In this document: positions 40,144 through 49,562 of the stretch, piece after piece
Position numbering within the stretch: the stretch's first letter is position 1
Layout of the letters: each line of letters starts with the position of its first letter
Assembly (NCBI GenBank): GCA_023212725.1
Contig: JALBYF010000024.1
Coordinates: 186,001 to 250,000, forward strand
Length of the DNA stretch: 64,000 bases
Direction of reading: 5' to 3'
DNA from: Tranzscheliella williamsii
Lineage: Eukaryota; Basidiomycota; Ustilaginomycetes; Ustilaginales; Ustilaginaceae
Notes under the pieces: generated by a model
What the model was told of the DNA's origin: nothing
Database searches by the model: none
What the model saw: only the letters and a program-made list of their open reading frames with translations
Translations under genes and position numbers: made by a program

Positions 40144-41984
40144 ATGGCACCTCAGATCCTCACCTCCCTTGACCCTGCTCCTCCCCGGGTCCAGCGCGGC
40201 AATCTATTCGACTTTATCCACAGCAACCCAAACAAGGTCGACGAGAGCAAGGCGGCCTACATTCGTCTAGATGGCAAGGTGCTGACACGCAAGCAGCTGC
40301 TTGATGATTCGCGACGGCTTGCGCATGCGTTTCGACATAAGCTCGGGCTGCAGCCTGGCTCCAGGGTCGCCCTCTTTTCGCCCAACAGCACTATGTACCC
40401 GCTGGCCGTCCATGCCGGACTCTGCGCCGGCGTGGTTGTGGTGCCGTTGAACGCTGCCTACGGTTCGGAAGAGCTGGTGCATCCGATCCACGACGCCGAT
40501 GTCCAGTACATTCTGTGCCATCAGAGCGTGCTCGGCATCGCCCGCAAGGGGCTCGAGCTTGCCAATGTCAGCGCGGTGGCTAAGAACGGTCAAAAGCGGC
40601 TATGGATCCTCGACGATGGTGACGACCTCAAGACAGGCGACCAGGGAGAGAAGGACATCAGGACGCTGCTCGGCAACGAAAGGCTCGAGACACACAAGGT
40701 GGTGGATGACCGGACGGAGGATGCCTTCATCGCCTATTCGAGCGGCACCAGCGGCAAGCCCAAGGGTGTCCAGCTCGTTCACGGCAACATGACCTCTGTC
40801 CTCACCGCGATCAAGGTCAGTTTCGGCGCAGACATCCAGCCAACCGATCGGTATCTGGCGGTGCTGCCCTTCAACCACATCTTTGGCCTGGCCAAGTTTA
40901 CCTTGAAGAGTGTCTACATCGGTGCCGAGAGCGTGGTGCTGCCTAGGTTTGACTTGGAAGTCTTTTGTTCTACTGTGGAAAAGCACAAGTGCAACGTCAC
41001 CTACGTTGTGCCGCCGATCCTTGTGTTGCTGGCCAAGGACCCTCGCGCCAAGAAGTATGATCTCAGCAGTCTGAAGTGGGCGATGTCGGGGGCTGCCCCG
41101 CTCGGCTCGGATCTGAGTCTGGAGGTCGAAGCCAAGCACCCGGGTCTCAAGGTGACGCAGGGGTGGGGTCTCAGCGAGACGTCGCCGACCGCGACGTACG
41201 TGTCGGCGAATGACTATCACAAGTACATGGGCAGCTGCGGACGGTTGCTGGCGGGACTGGAAGCGCGGCTCGTGGACGAGGATGGCAACGACGTCGGGCA
41301 CCAGCAGGGCACGGCGGGCAAGCCTGGCGAGTTCTGGGTGCGCGGGCCAACGATCATGAAGGGTTATCTGAACAACAAAGAAGCGACAGACGACTGCATC
41401 ACGCCCGACGGGTGGTTCAAGACGGGCGACGTGGCCATCATGAAGGACAACCACTTCTGGATCGTCGACCGGAAGAAGGAGTTGATCAAGTACAAGGGCT
41501 TCCAGGTGCCGCCTGCCGAGCTTGAAGCGACGCTCCTCTCGCATCCCAAGGTTGCGGATGTCGCCGTGATTGGGATCGAGGATAAGGAGCAGGCGACCGA
41601 GCTCCCACGCGCGTACGTGGTGTTGACCGCGGAAGCCAAGTCGGGCGACACTGAGGCAGTCGCCAAGGAGATCATCGAATGGACCGCGGCCAAGGTGGCT
41701 AACCACAAGCGCCTCCGTGGCGGTGTGCGCCTCGTCAACGAAATCCCCAAAAGGTAAGTACACCCGCCTTGGCACGACAAGAAGCCGCGCAGCCCATCGA
41801 GTCTCTCGGCCGTCTCTTCACGGGCCACGACAATGACAAGCTGAGGCGTACACCTTACTCGCATACGTACACCTTACTCACACGCTTGTACCTCTGTTGT
41901 GCTCCACTGATCTGCTTCTGTAGTCCATCTGGCAAGATCCTTCGGCGTCTCCTCCGCGACCAGGCTGCTAAGGAAGTCAAATAA
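40144..41984 (+). CDS. Acyl/aryl-CoA synthetase, 4-coumarate-CoA-ligase-like (ANL superfamily)
   Basis: Exon 1 40144-41753 and exon 2 41924-41984 (170-nt intron, GTAAGT..TGTAG) give 556 residues. Motifs in order: the P-loop-like AMP-binding motif YSSGTSGKPKGVQLVH, LPFNHIFGLAKF, GAAPLGSDL, QGWGLSETSPT (A5-type motif), the hinge region GWFKTGDVAIMKDNHFWIVDRKKELIKYKGFQVPPAELE, and the catalytic Lys in PSGKILRRLL. That Lys lies in exon 2, so splicing is needed for adenylating activity. The enzyme activates a carboxylic acid to acyl-AMP and then the CoA thioester. The start at 40144 (MAPQILTSLDPAPP) is chosen because the family begins near there; the upstream frame is open to 39850. The C-terminus EVK is not a peroxisomal signal. 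Substrate (coumarate, fatty or other acid) cannot be assigned. Confidence 0.9.
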
Positions 41985-42577
41985 GATGCTGCGAAAGGAA
42001 GCCGTACAACAGCCCTGATGCGCCTATATCACAAGATCGATACTGGACGAGCGCCATCCCTCAGCGTTGAAGTTGCGAACCACGCATGTCGGACATTGCG
42101 CCGCACTGCCAGCAGAGAATTTCTTACTACACTGTGCCTGTAATTGGATATAGTATTACCTGCTGAAAGGTGTGTGGCGAGTGCGCAGGTAGGCTTCGGT
42201 CCATGCCGAACCGTGGGAAACTGGGACTCGGCCATGGAGCTTTGCGTCGGCCTACTGGCTACTCTGCTTCGGAGGGTGCTGAGCGCATCCCCAGCTTCCC
42301 CCTCCCTTGAACCAGCCCCTATGACCGCACTGTCGAGGGCCGTCCATCGCTAGTTGAAAAAGGCCAGCTGTTCACTCTCCGGATACTGAAATAGGCCGCT
42401 ATCCTGCCTACCCTTTCCCCAAGCGAGGTACAGCATTCTGTTCAGACTTCATCCCAAGGGCAATATCTACATTCGCATGAAAGAGGCGGGGGGGAGGAGC
42501 GCGGTGATGCATACGCTGCGGACGGTGTGAAACGGTACAAGACAGACATAGAGAGGAGGCTTGCGTGGAGCTGGAAA
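41985..42577. other. Convergent intergenic region 4CL-like/CDC50
   Basis: About 590 bases between two 3' ends. Only short overlapping frames; no RNA gene or repeat recognised apart from a short G-run (GGGGGGG near 42488). Confidence 0.5.
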
Positions 42578-43792
42578 TCATTTGTGGCTGGACTCGGGCT
42601 GGTTCCAGGAGAGGTAACTCATGTCGCCAAGCTTTCTTGGCCGGATAAGATGTCTCGCGGTAAAGATCAGGCCGAGCAGGATAGACAGCGCGGCAACGGC
42701 AATGAAGGCGAGACCGAGGAAGGGGTTTCTGCCTCCCACCCAGGAAACCGTGCTGAAGACAATGCTCTTGGTGCCGTCAAACATCGAGACGGGGTAGTTG
42801 TCCACCACCTCGACCCGGTAGGTTCCCGGCTCCATGGCAGTATCGTCATTTCTCTTGTAGAGCTTCCGGAATGTCGGAAGGCCGGCAGTTCGCATCCATA
42901 CCATAAAGTGCTCGTCATCTCTTGGGTCAAAGAGGCTATCGTTGGTGTAGCCATTCGGATATCTGCTGCCTTGCCAGAAGGGTGGAGGCACGATCTGGTC
43001 GACGGGATATTTGGTCAGCCCGTATTTGTCCTTCTCCCCCGGCCAAACGATGCCTTTCTCGCTCATAGGATAGGGTCTGCTGTCGACGTCCGAGCCGGCT
43101 ACGTTGAGCAGAACAGGATCGCTAAAGGTGTCGTTGAATACGGAATTAGCGATCAAACCACAGGGGTAGACGACCTTGTTGGTGGCGCCATCAATGTCCA
43201 GAGGCTTGCAGGTGCCTCCTTTGATGGTGGAATGCGCAACAGCATTGCCGCTAAGCTGATCGGTATCGATCGACTTGACGTATCTCCGGTGGTTCTGGTA
43301 GTAGTTGGTCAGCTTGTAGTACATGAAGACGCTCGGCTCGAGTCGGCTTGGAACGCTAAAGTAAAGGGTGCATGTCCTGTTACCTGCATTCCACTCCCAT
43401 TCAGGATCGATAAAGTTGCTGGTATTTTTGTTGTGCAGCTGGTAGCTGTACTTGCTCGACGGGATCTGAGTCCGAGCGGTGGCCGTGTTGCACTGCGTAT
43501 AGTCAATGGTGAATTCGCTGACCTGCTCGGCAAAGTAGTACAGGACCGCACCGATGGGAGCAAAGATGACGGCGATGAGGAAAAAGGTGGGCAAGACGGT
43601 CTTGGGCGTCAGGATAGGCTGCCAAGCCTTGAGACGCTGTTGTTTGAACGCCGTGTTGGCCGGTTTGCGCTGCGCGAACTTCTTCAGGCCCTTGGTAGAG
43701 GCTGCATCGCTATCGGCGTCATTGCCCGAGGCGTGTCGAACACCATCGCCAGCGTCGGTAGCGCGAGCATTTCCCCTCCTGAACAACCCCAT
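42578..43792 (-). CDS. Cdc50/Lem3 family subunit of P4-ATPase phospholipid flippase
   Basis: 404 residues, one exon, from the ATG at 43792 (MGLFRRGNARA). Two membrane helices flank a large lumenal domain: about residues 65-88 (TVLPTFFLIAVIFAPIGAVLYYFA) and about 360-382 (FLGLAFIAVAALSILLGLIF). The lumenal part has the family's YTQC, FYYQNHRRYVKS-like segment (YKLTNYYQNHRRYVKS), CKPLDIDG, YPCGLIANSVFNDTF and several N-glycosylation sequons and cysteines. The N-terminal KKFAQRKPANTAFKQQRLKAWQPILTP is the conserved cytosolic lead. It chaperones a Drs2/Dnf-type flippase in Golgi or plasma membrane. Confidence 0.95.
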   Translation of the reverse strand: MGLFRRGNARATDAGDGVRHASGNDADSDAASTKGLKKFAQRKPANTAFKQQRLKAWQPILTPKTVLPTFFLIAVIFAPIGAVLYYFAEQVSEFTIDYTQCNTATARTQIPSSKYSYQLHNKNTSNFIDPEWEWNAGNRTCTLYFSVPSRLEPSVFMYYKLTNYYQNHRRYVKSIDTDQLSGNAVAHSTIKGGTCKPLDIDGATNKVVYPCGLIANSVFNDTFSDPVLLNVAGSDVDSRPYPMSEKGIVWPGEKDKYGLTKYPVDQIVPPPFWQGSRYPNGYTNDSLFDPRDDEHFMVWMRTAGLPTFRKLYKRNDDTAMEPGTYRVEVVDNYPVSMFDGTKSIVFSTVSWVGGRNPFLGLAFIAVAALSILLGLIFTARHLIRPRKLGDMSYLSWNQPESSHK

Positions 43793-45336
43793 GATAGTCT
43801 CGCACAGATGCGGCAGGCGACTTCGTGGTGGCCCGATCGAGACGACGAATGAAAAGGCTCCTAGGGTTACCAGCCGTTGCAATCAAACGGTGGCAAGCGA
43901 TAAACAACCCTGTGGCACGGGAAGAATAACAAGAAGGACGTGGACGGCGGTGAAGCAAAGAGCCTTGGGTGGTGATGATGAGGGCTAAGACGGAGCGTGA
44001 CCACCGACCTCCGAACTTAGCTTTGTGCTCGCACGCGTAAGGCTGAAAGTGCTACGGAACTTGGATCCTGTCAGCACAACATACAAAGCCCAAGGCGCAG
44101 CAAGATAAGTGTCAAGGTAGCTGGCGACAACAAATCCAACTCATAAAACTGGGCCAGCCAAGCTTACGCTCTTTCGGCTTGTTCTACCGAGCTGCAGCTA
44201 GCCATTCACATTCGTAGATATAGATTGCCCGATTCAGGGGGGGAGAAAGACTAGCATGTTAGATTCTTGCCGCAGCGAGCTCGTCTCCAGAACCGGATGC
44301 CAGCCTATAGCAACCACTGATCGCCAGCCTACAGCAACTACTGATATACAAGTACGAGCAAATCGGCAGCTCTACGATTTCGTGAACATCGAGAGCAGTG
44401 ATGCCTGATCTTGAGCAGCGAACTTGTCTCTGCCAGCGGGATGATTGACCACCGACAAGCGGTCCTGTGCTGTGCACTGCGCTTGAAACGGCGGGAATAG
44501 AAAGCGCCTGCAGCGTGCTTGTGATTGACGTGTCGGCGATTCAAAATCAGCTGCACGAATTCGAGAAAGGGTGTAGCGCGACCGAAGTTCCCGATTGTCG
44601 ATCTCGTGCGAAACAGTCTCAGCACTGTCATTAGACGCTTCTTGTGAAGCCAACAGCCTTCCAAAGCATGTCGATGAGTAGTCGCTGATGGACGGCTCAT
44701 TTGCACGACTTCAATCAGTAGTTGCGCTTTGGTATCTCAGCGTGCAAATCCATGAAACCGGGTCGGTTTAGGGAAACGGAAGGTTCACTTCAAATAATGC
44801 ATGTTAATTCACTTTCAGGGTGGTGCGTGTGGGACATGCGGTATGAGTATATTCCCACATTCGTGATTGCGGTTGTTCGCTCGGGCACGGCCAGTATTCT
44901 CGGCCCCTCGGTGTCGTCAACACTGCTTCTTCACCACCACGTTTGGGCCTATATCCTGATCCCGCCCGCCACTGTCTCGTCGTTTGCGCTGGCGCACATT
45001 TTCGTCTTGTCCTGGAGACGCTTCCTCTCTCGTCGAGCCTATCTGCATTCGGTCCTCGGCGTGGTTTATGGGTGGTACCCCTTGGCGACCCACCTTGGCG
45101 CTCAACTGAAAGGGGATTCTTTCGAACAACCCTCTTAGCAAAGCTCACACTCTCTTCAGCAACTCAGTCAACAGCATCGTCTTCCTCCGACGACCCAGCC
45201 CGCAGCATTGGCCCCCTCCGTCGGCGCCTCGTCCACTCTTATAGTGATTCTTCTCCGCTCTTCTCTCTAGCCACGTCCTCGCTTCAAGCGGCCGCCACTC
45301 CCACCTTCGACGTATGGCGTCTACCGCACATAGTCG
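43793..45336. other. Divergent intergenic region CDC50/TBC-GAP
   Basis: 1.5 kb with promoters of both genes and one short tandem repeat (44299-44345). An open frame at about 44797-45138 has some hydrophobic stretches but no family character and sits in the expected promoter of the TBC gene. No gene called. Confidence 0.5.
44299..44345. repeat. 23-bp direct repeat x 2
   Basis: GCCAGCCTATAGCAACCACTGAT (44299-44321), one base, then the same with two changes (44323-44345). Confidence 0.85.
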
Positions 45337-48300
45337 ATGATGAAGGCTAGGACACGGCAGACCAATGGCGCAGCAGCTTGGCCTGCCGCAAGGGACCAGT
45401 CCCTTCTCGGGCTATTGGATCCCAGCGATCTCATGCCTGGGCACACTACCGCAGATCTCTACAGCCTCAGGCATCTTACGCTGCGGGGCGGACTGCCAGA
45501 CTCGCCTAATTGGCTACGAGCACAAGCATGGAAGGTGCTGCTAGGTTACCTACCCCCTGACAAGAAAGAATGGTCCTCGACATTGGCCAAGAGACGCAGA
45601 GAGTATTATCACTTTCTCAATGATCTCTCCCCTCCCGCAGACACCCCAAGCTCAACCACCGAGTCGCTCTCTGGCAAGGACGAGCTTGTCGACCAGATCT
45701 ACAAAGACCTCGTTCGCTCCCGCAAGAACGGCTTCTCCTTCTATCAGGCCTCTCCACGGCCCAGCTCGTCTTGCCCTGTTTCACCGCTCCCACCAGACCA
45801 TGACGCATCAGCGGGGGAAACTCCCCGTTCCCCACGCCCAAAACCTGCCCAGCGTTTGAGAAATCGTGACAACCTGATTCATCGCCTCGCTGCTGTCAAC
45901 CAGGACTTTGCGCAGCAGCTCCGCGTTGAAAGGGCAGCCTCTCTCAATGCAAAGGGCAAGGAAAAAGAGTTGCCTTGGCTGCTGCATCATGACGCTGCCA
46001 CAACCGATCTGCACGCGGGCTCGGGCTCGGATCGTAAGCATGATGTGCTCGACAGTGTACAATCGATAAAGAGCCCCCCTATCCTCTTATCTCCCCCTTC
46101 CCCCAGCGAGATGGTACGTACCCCCTCGCAGCATTCCTTCGCCTCGGCCCAGGAAACTATGGAAGAATCTTCGAGTGATAACCATCCAGACAAGCAAACG
46201 GCCAATGGCTGGGAAAACGCCTCAACGTCGGCCGCGTCGAGCTCTGAGCACAGGCACCGCAATTGGCACTCGCTCCTGCGTATTCTCTATGTCTTTGCGC
46301 TCCTCAATCCTAGCATCGGCTACGTACAAGGTATGAACGAGGCGCTCTTCACTCTGCTCTACGTATTTGGCTCGGCCGACTACCCCTCCAGGGACGAAAG
46401 TCTTCTGCCGCTCAGCGCCTCTCACCCGGCTGTAAACGCCGTAGCTGATGCAGAGCGACGCGACTGGGACAACGAGGCCGACCTGACCGACCTGAACTCC
46501 CATGCCGAGGCCGATGCTTTCTGGTGCTTTTCTATCCTGATGGGCGAAATGCGGGAGCTTTATGAGTTTGACGGTATCGTGCAGCAGACTCGCTCCAATG
46601 CGTCACCTGCTGAAAATCATCACTCTACCACAGGGATGGCAGGCGCATTGCTTCGGTTCAGTCTTCGGGTCAAGTGGCTTGATCTGGATCTGTGGAAGGA
46701 TCTGCGCAAATACTTCCTGGATCCGAGGCTTCCTTACTACTCTTTGCGATGGCTAGCATGTCTATTAAGTACAGAGCTCTCCCTGCCTTCCGTATTGCGC
46801 GTATGGGATGCGCTTCTGGCGGAGCAGGAGCAAGCGACAACACCAGGTTCTGCAAAGATGGAGTTCCTTATCGACGTATGTTGCTCGATGCTGCTTGAGG
46901 TCAAAGATAGTCTCCCTCGTAGCACCGACGGTATAGGGGAGGAGAATGAAGCCTTCGCGCATGGTATGCGTCTTCTCCAAGCATATCCCGATGACGATAT
47001 CAGCCCTGTCATAGAACGTGCCACTCTTGTCCGGCAACGTAGGCTAGCTGCCGATCTCACAGGAGATGGACCTCCCTCGAGAGATGACGAAGGCGATGCT
47101 GTCATCGGCGCGGGCTCCGTTAAGAACAGAGCAACACAAGCTCTTCGAGCTTGGGCTGGTGGTTCCAGCCCAGGTCCGTTCCTGCCGAATGCTAGGTCCC
47201 CGCCGGCGCCTACCGCAACAGAGGGAACCCAGATCCACACTCCGGCAAAAGGAAGCTGGTTCGGCTCTGTTAGTCGCGGGCGAGCCCTGACGGATACACC
47301 AGTGCTCAACGGCTCACTTGGCAGTATGACTGGAGAGAACTCCGTCCCTTCTACACCATCTAAGGCCTCCTTCAGCCAGATGTTTGCCAAGTATGCCGAC
47401 GCTGTGCAAAGCAGTGACACGGCTGCCAACCTGTCCAAGGCTAGCACCAATCTAACGGCAAAGGCGCTTGCCCGGTTTGGCGATCGAGTCAGCCGTGAGA
47501 CCACGCCCGAAGCTCAGCCGCCCTCGGACAGCAGAGCTCCTATGAGCGTTAGCGGCGGCCGCATTGCCTCTCTGGGCTCCATCAGCGCCAGCATCTTCAA
47601 CAAGACTAGGCGAACCCCAAGCGGGACGCATTTCCCTGTTCCGGACCCAGACTCTCCCCGCACGCCAGACATGAGCAGGTGGTCTCGGGACACTATGCCC
47701 GATTTCCCATTGCCCAACGTTGCAGACAGCCCCGCTGGGCGTATGGAATACGTCGATACCTTTGGTAAACGTATTAGCATGGTCCCTGGTCGAGTGACAG
47801 CAGGTGTCCCCACCTCGCCCGTTATTAGCGAGGCGCACAGCGAAGGGGGTGCCTTCCCTCTGCCGAGCATGAGAGCAGCGGCGAAGCTTGGCATCCTCCC
47901 CTCGCGATACCGCGAAGCGTCCGCTAGCCCCAATGGACGAACTGTGGGGCCGAAGCCTCTGCTTTTGTCTCAGTCTGCTCGGCCGCCCCGGGAAGCAAGC
48001 AGCAACGGCCCTCCTTCGCCCATTGGAGAGACGTCTCGAAAGATCTCGTCTGGCCCAATGGCGCACAACATGAGCCGTTGCAGCAGTCGTCAAGAAACCC
48101 AGGGTAGCTTTGTTGGATCCGTCAGTGGCAGATCATCACGCGCAGCATCGGCCACAGACAGCCGACGTAGCTCTTCTGGCTCGCCCGACCACAGCATGAC
48201 AGGCCTACTCCAGAAGGACGTCCTTCCGCCTCTACCCAGTCTCGCTGCGCAAGATCGAGCGGCTGTTGCCCCTGCCGCTCAGAACGGGCAAAGCGTGGCT

Positions 48301-49329
48301 AACGGCACGACACCGGGGCATCACTCAATAGGTCTGCAGGGCACCTTGTCGAAGGACGGCACCGTCCCGGCGGGCGCATTTGCGCGAGCTACCAAAACGG
48401 CAGAGCTGTCGGACCAAAGTCAGCCACAGCCGGCGTTTGGCCAGGTGTCCAGCTCCTCGGACATTCCCCTCGTCCAGGCGGGTACTACCAGCATTTCCCG
48501 GCCCCGCGCAACCAACAAGAAGAGGACGTCAAGCTCAACGTTTGACTCGCGCTCGGCCTCGACTTCGGGTTCAGCCTCCGGCAACCGGCTGTCCAACCGG
48601 TCGAGCCTTAGCACCAACACAACCGAAGCAGCAGCTAGGAATTCTGCCTTGTTCTCTGGCTCGGGGGAAACCGAGACGGCAGAGAGTTCGACCTTTGTCG
48701 ATGAACCCGAGCTGCTATCGAGCCATCAGGAGCTGCGCGCCGACGTGGGATGTACTGAGCGGCCATGGTTATCGGGCGAGGGCGTTCGGCTGCACGATGC
48801 GCCTCTGCCTGGGAGCGATGGCGTTGCTGATGACGCGGCGGACGTGGCCAGCGAAGCGGCGGATGCTGGTGCGACGGCGCGGCCAGCGGACGAGCGGGTG
48901 ACGCGGTACGTGCTTTCGGACGCGGCCACTGCGGCGACGGTGCCGCCGGGCAGCGCTGGGATTGTGCGGACCAAGCGGTTCACCAAGGTGCGCACCTCGT
49001 CTGGTTCTGCCACGCCGGGGCTGCGGCGCTCGGGCCGTGCCTCGGCGAGCGCCACCGACGCGGGCCTGTCGCTGCCGGGCCTCGACGAGACGAGCGACGC
49101 CCCCGCCCTCGCACACCCCCCTCCCCCCGCCTCTATGGACCTCCCCCTCTTCTCCCCCAACACGCCAACACCACCCCCAGGCACGCCCCTCTACGATTAC
49201 CCCAACAGCCCCACAGACGACCACTTCGACAACCCCCATCCCCACTCACACCCTCCCTCCGTCGCCTCCCCGCTCCCCTTCCCCGATTACCACCCCCGCC
49301 CATCCCCCGCCCGCTCCGGCAGCTCCTAG
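45337..49329 (+). CDS. TBC-domain Rab GTPase-activating protein (TBC1D13-like)
   Basis: 1,330 residues, one exon. The N-terminal third is the TBC domain: LRGGLPDSPNWLRAQAWKVLLGYLPPDKKEW, the arginine finger in IYKDLVRSRKNGFSFY (IxxDxxR pattern), the glutamine finger in SIGYVQGMNEALFTLLYVF, DAFWCFSILMGEMR, and LPYYSLRWLACLLSTELSLPSVLRVWDALLAE. About 150 low-complexity residues are inserted between the two catalytic fingers, like the split seen in TBC1D13. Both catalytic residues are present, so GAP activity towards a Rab is expected; which Rab is unknown. The remaining about 780 residues are Ser/Pro-rich and disordered, with an acidic patch and a Pro-rich end (PNTPTPPPGTP). Confidence 0.9.
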   Translation: MMKARTRQTNGAAAWPAARDQSLLGLLDPSDLMPGHTTADLYSLRHLTLRGGLPDSPNWLRAQAWKVLLGYLPPDKKEWSSTLAKRRREYYHFLNDLSPPADTPSSTTESLSGKDELVDQIYKDLVRSRKNGFSFYQASPRPSSSCPVSPLPPDHDASAGETPRSPRPKPAQRLRNRDNLIHRLAAVNQDFAQQLRVERAASLNAKGKEKELPWLLHHDAATTDLHAGSGSDRKHDVLDSVQSIKSPPILLSPPSPSEMVRTPSQHSFASAQETMEESSSDNHPDKQTANGWENASTSAASSSEHRHRNWHSLLRILYVFALLNPSIGYVQGMNEALFTLLYVFGSADYPSRDESLLPLSASHPAVNAVADAERRDWDNEADLTDLNSHAEADAFWCFSILMGEMRELYEFDGIVQQTRSNASPAENHHSTTGMAGALLRFSLRVKWLDLDLWKDLRKYFLDPRLPYYSLRWLACLLSTELSLPSVLRVWDALLAEQEQATTPGSAKMEFLIDVCCSMLLEVKDSLPRSTDGIGEENEAFAHGMRLLQAYPDDDISPVIERATLVRQRRLAADLTGDGPPSRDDEGDAVIGAGSVKNRATQALRAWAGGSSPGPFLPNARSPPAPTATEGTQIHTPAKGSWFGSVSRGRALTDTPVLNGSLGSMTGENSVPSTPSKASFSQMFAKYADAVQSSDTAANLSKASTNLTAKALARFGDRVSRETTPEAQPPSDSRAPMSVSGGRIASLGSISASIFNKTRRTPSGTHFPVPDPDSPRTPDMSRWSRDTMPDFPLPNVADSPAGRMEYVDTFGKRISMVPGRVTAGVPTSPVISEAHSEGGAFPLPSMRAAAKLGILPSRYREASASPNGRTVGPKPLLLSQSARPPREASSNGPPSPIGETSRKISSGPMAHNMSRCSSRQETQGSFVGSVSGRSSRAASATDSRRSSSGSPDHSMTGLLQKDVLPPLPSLAAQDRAAVAPAAQNGQSVANGTTPGHHSIGLQGTLSKDGTVPAGAFARATKTAELSDQSQPQPAFGQVSSSSDIPLVQAGTTSISRPRATNKKRTSSSTFDSRSASTSGSASGNRLSNRSSLSTNTTEAAARNSALFSGSGETETAESSTFVDEPELLSSHQELRADVGCTERPWLSGEGVRLHDAPLPGSDGVADDAADVASEAADAGATARPADERVTRYVLSDAATAATVPPGSAGIVRTKRFTKVRTSSGSATPGLRRSGRASASATDAGLSLPGLDETSDAPALAHPPPPASMDLPLFSPNTPTPPPGTPLYDYPNSPTDDHFDNPHPHSHPPSVASPLPFPDYHPRPSPARSGSS

Positions 49330-49562
49330 CCCCGGCACCCGCATGCACAAACCCGAGACATCGGCCGCGCTCATGCCAGCGCATACCCGAACATCTCCCA
49401 GCCCTAGCGATAGAGTGTGCGCGCAGCATTGGGAGCGACGGATCTCTCGCTTCCACGAATGGTGAGAGCCTTGCATGAGGATGAAATTTCGTGACGTACT
49501 GTACAGTATGGGGGGCCGAACGGTGGCGCGCACCGTGCTGCGGGCGCGGGCGGGGGCGGCCG

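Noticed and set aside
44797..45138. Open frame with hydrophobic segments before the TBC gene
   Set aside because: No family character, no signal peptide at the start, and it lies in the expected promoter of the TBC-GAP.
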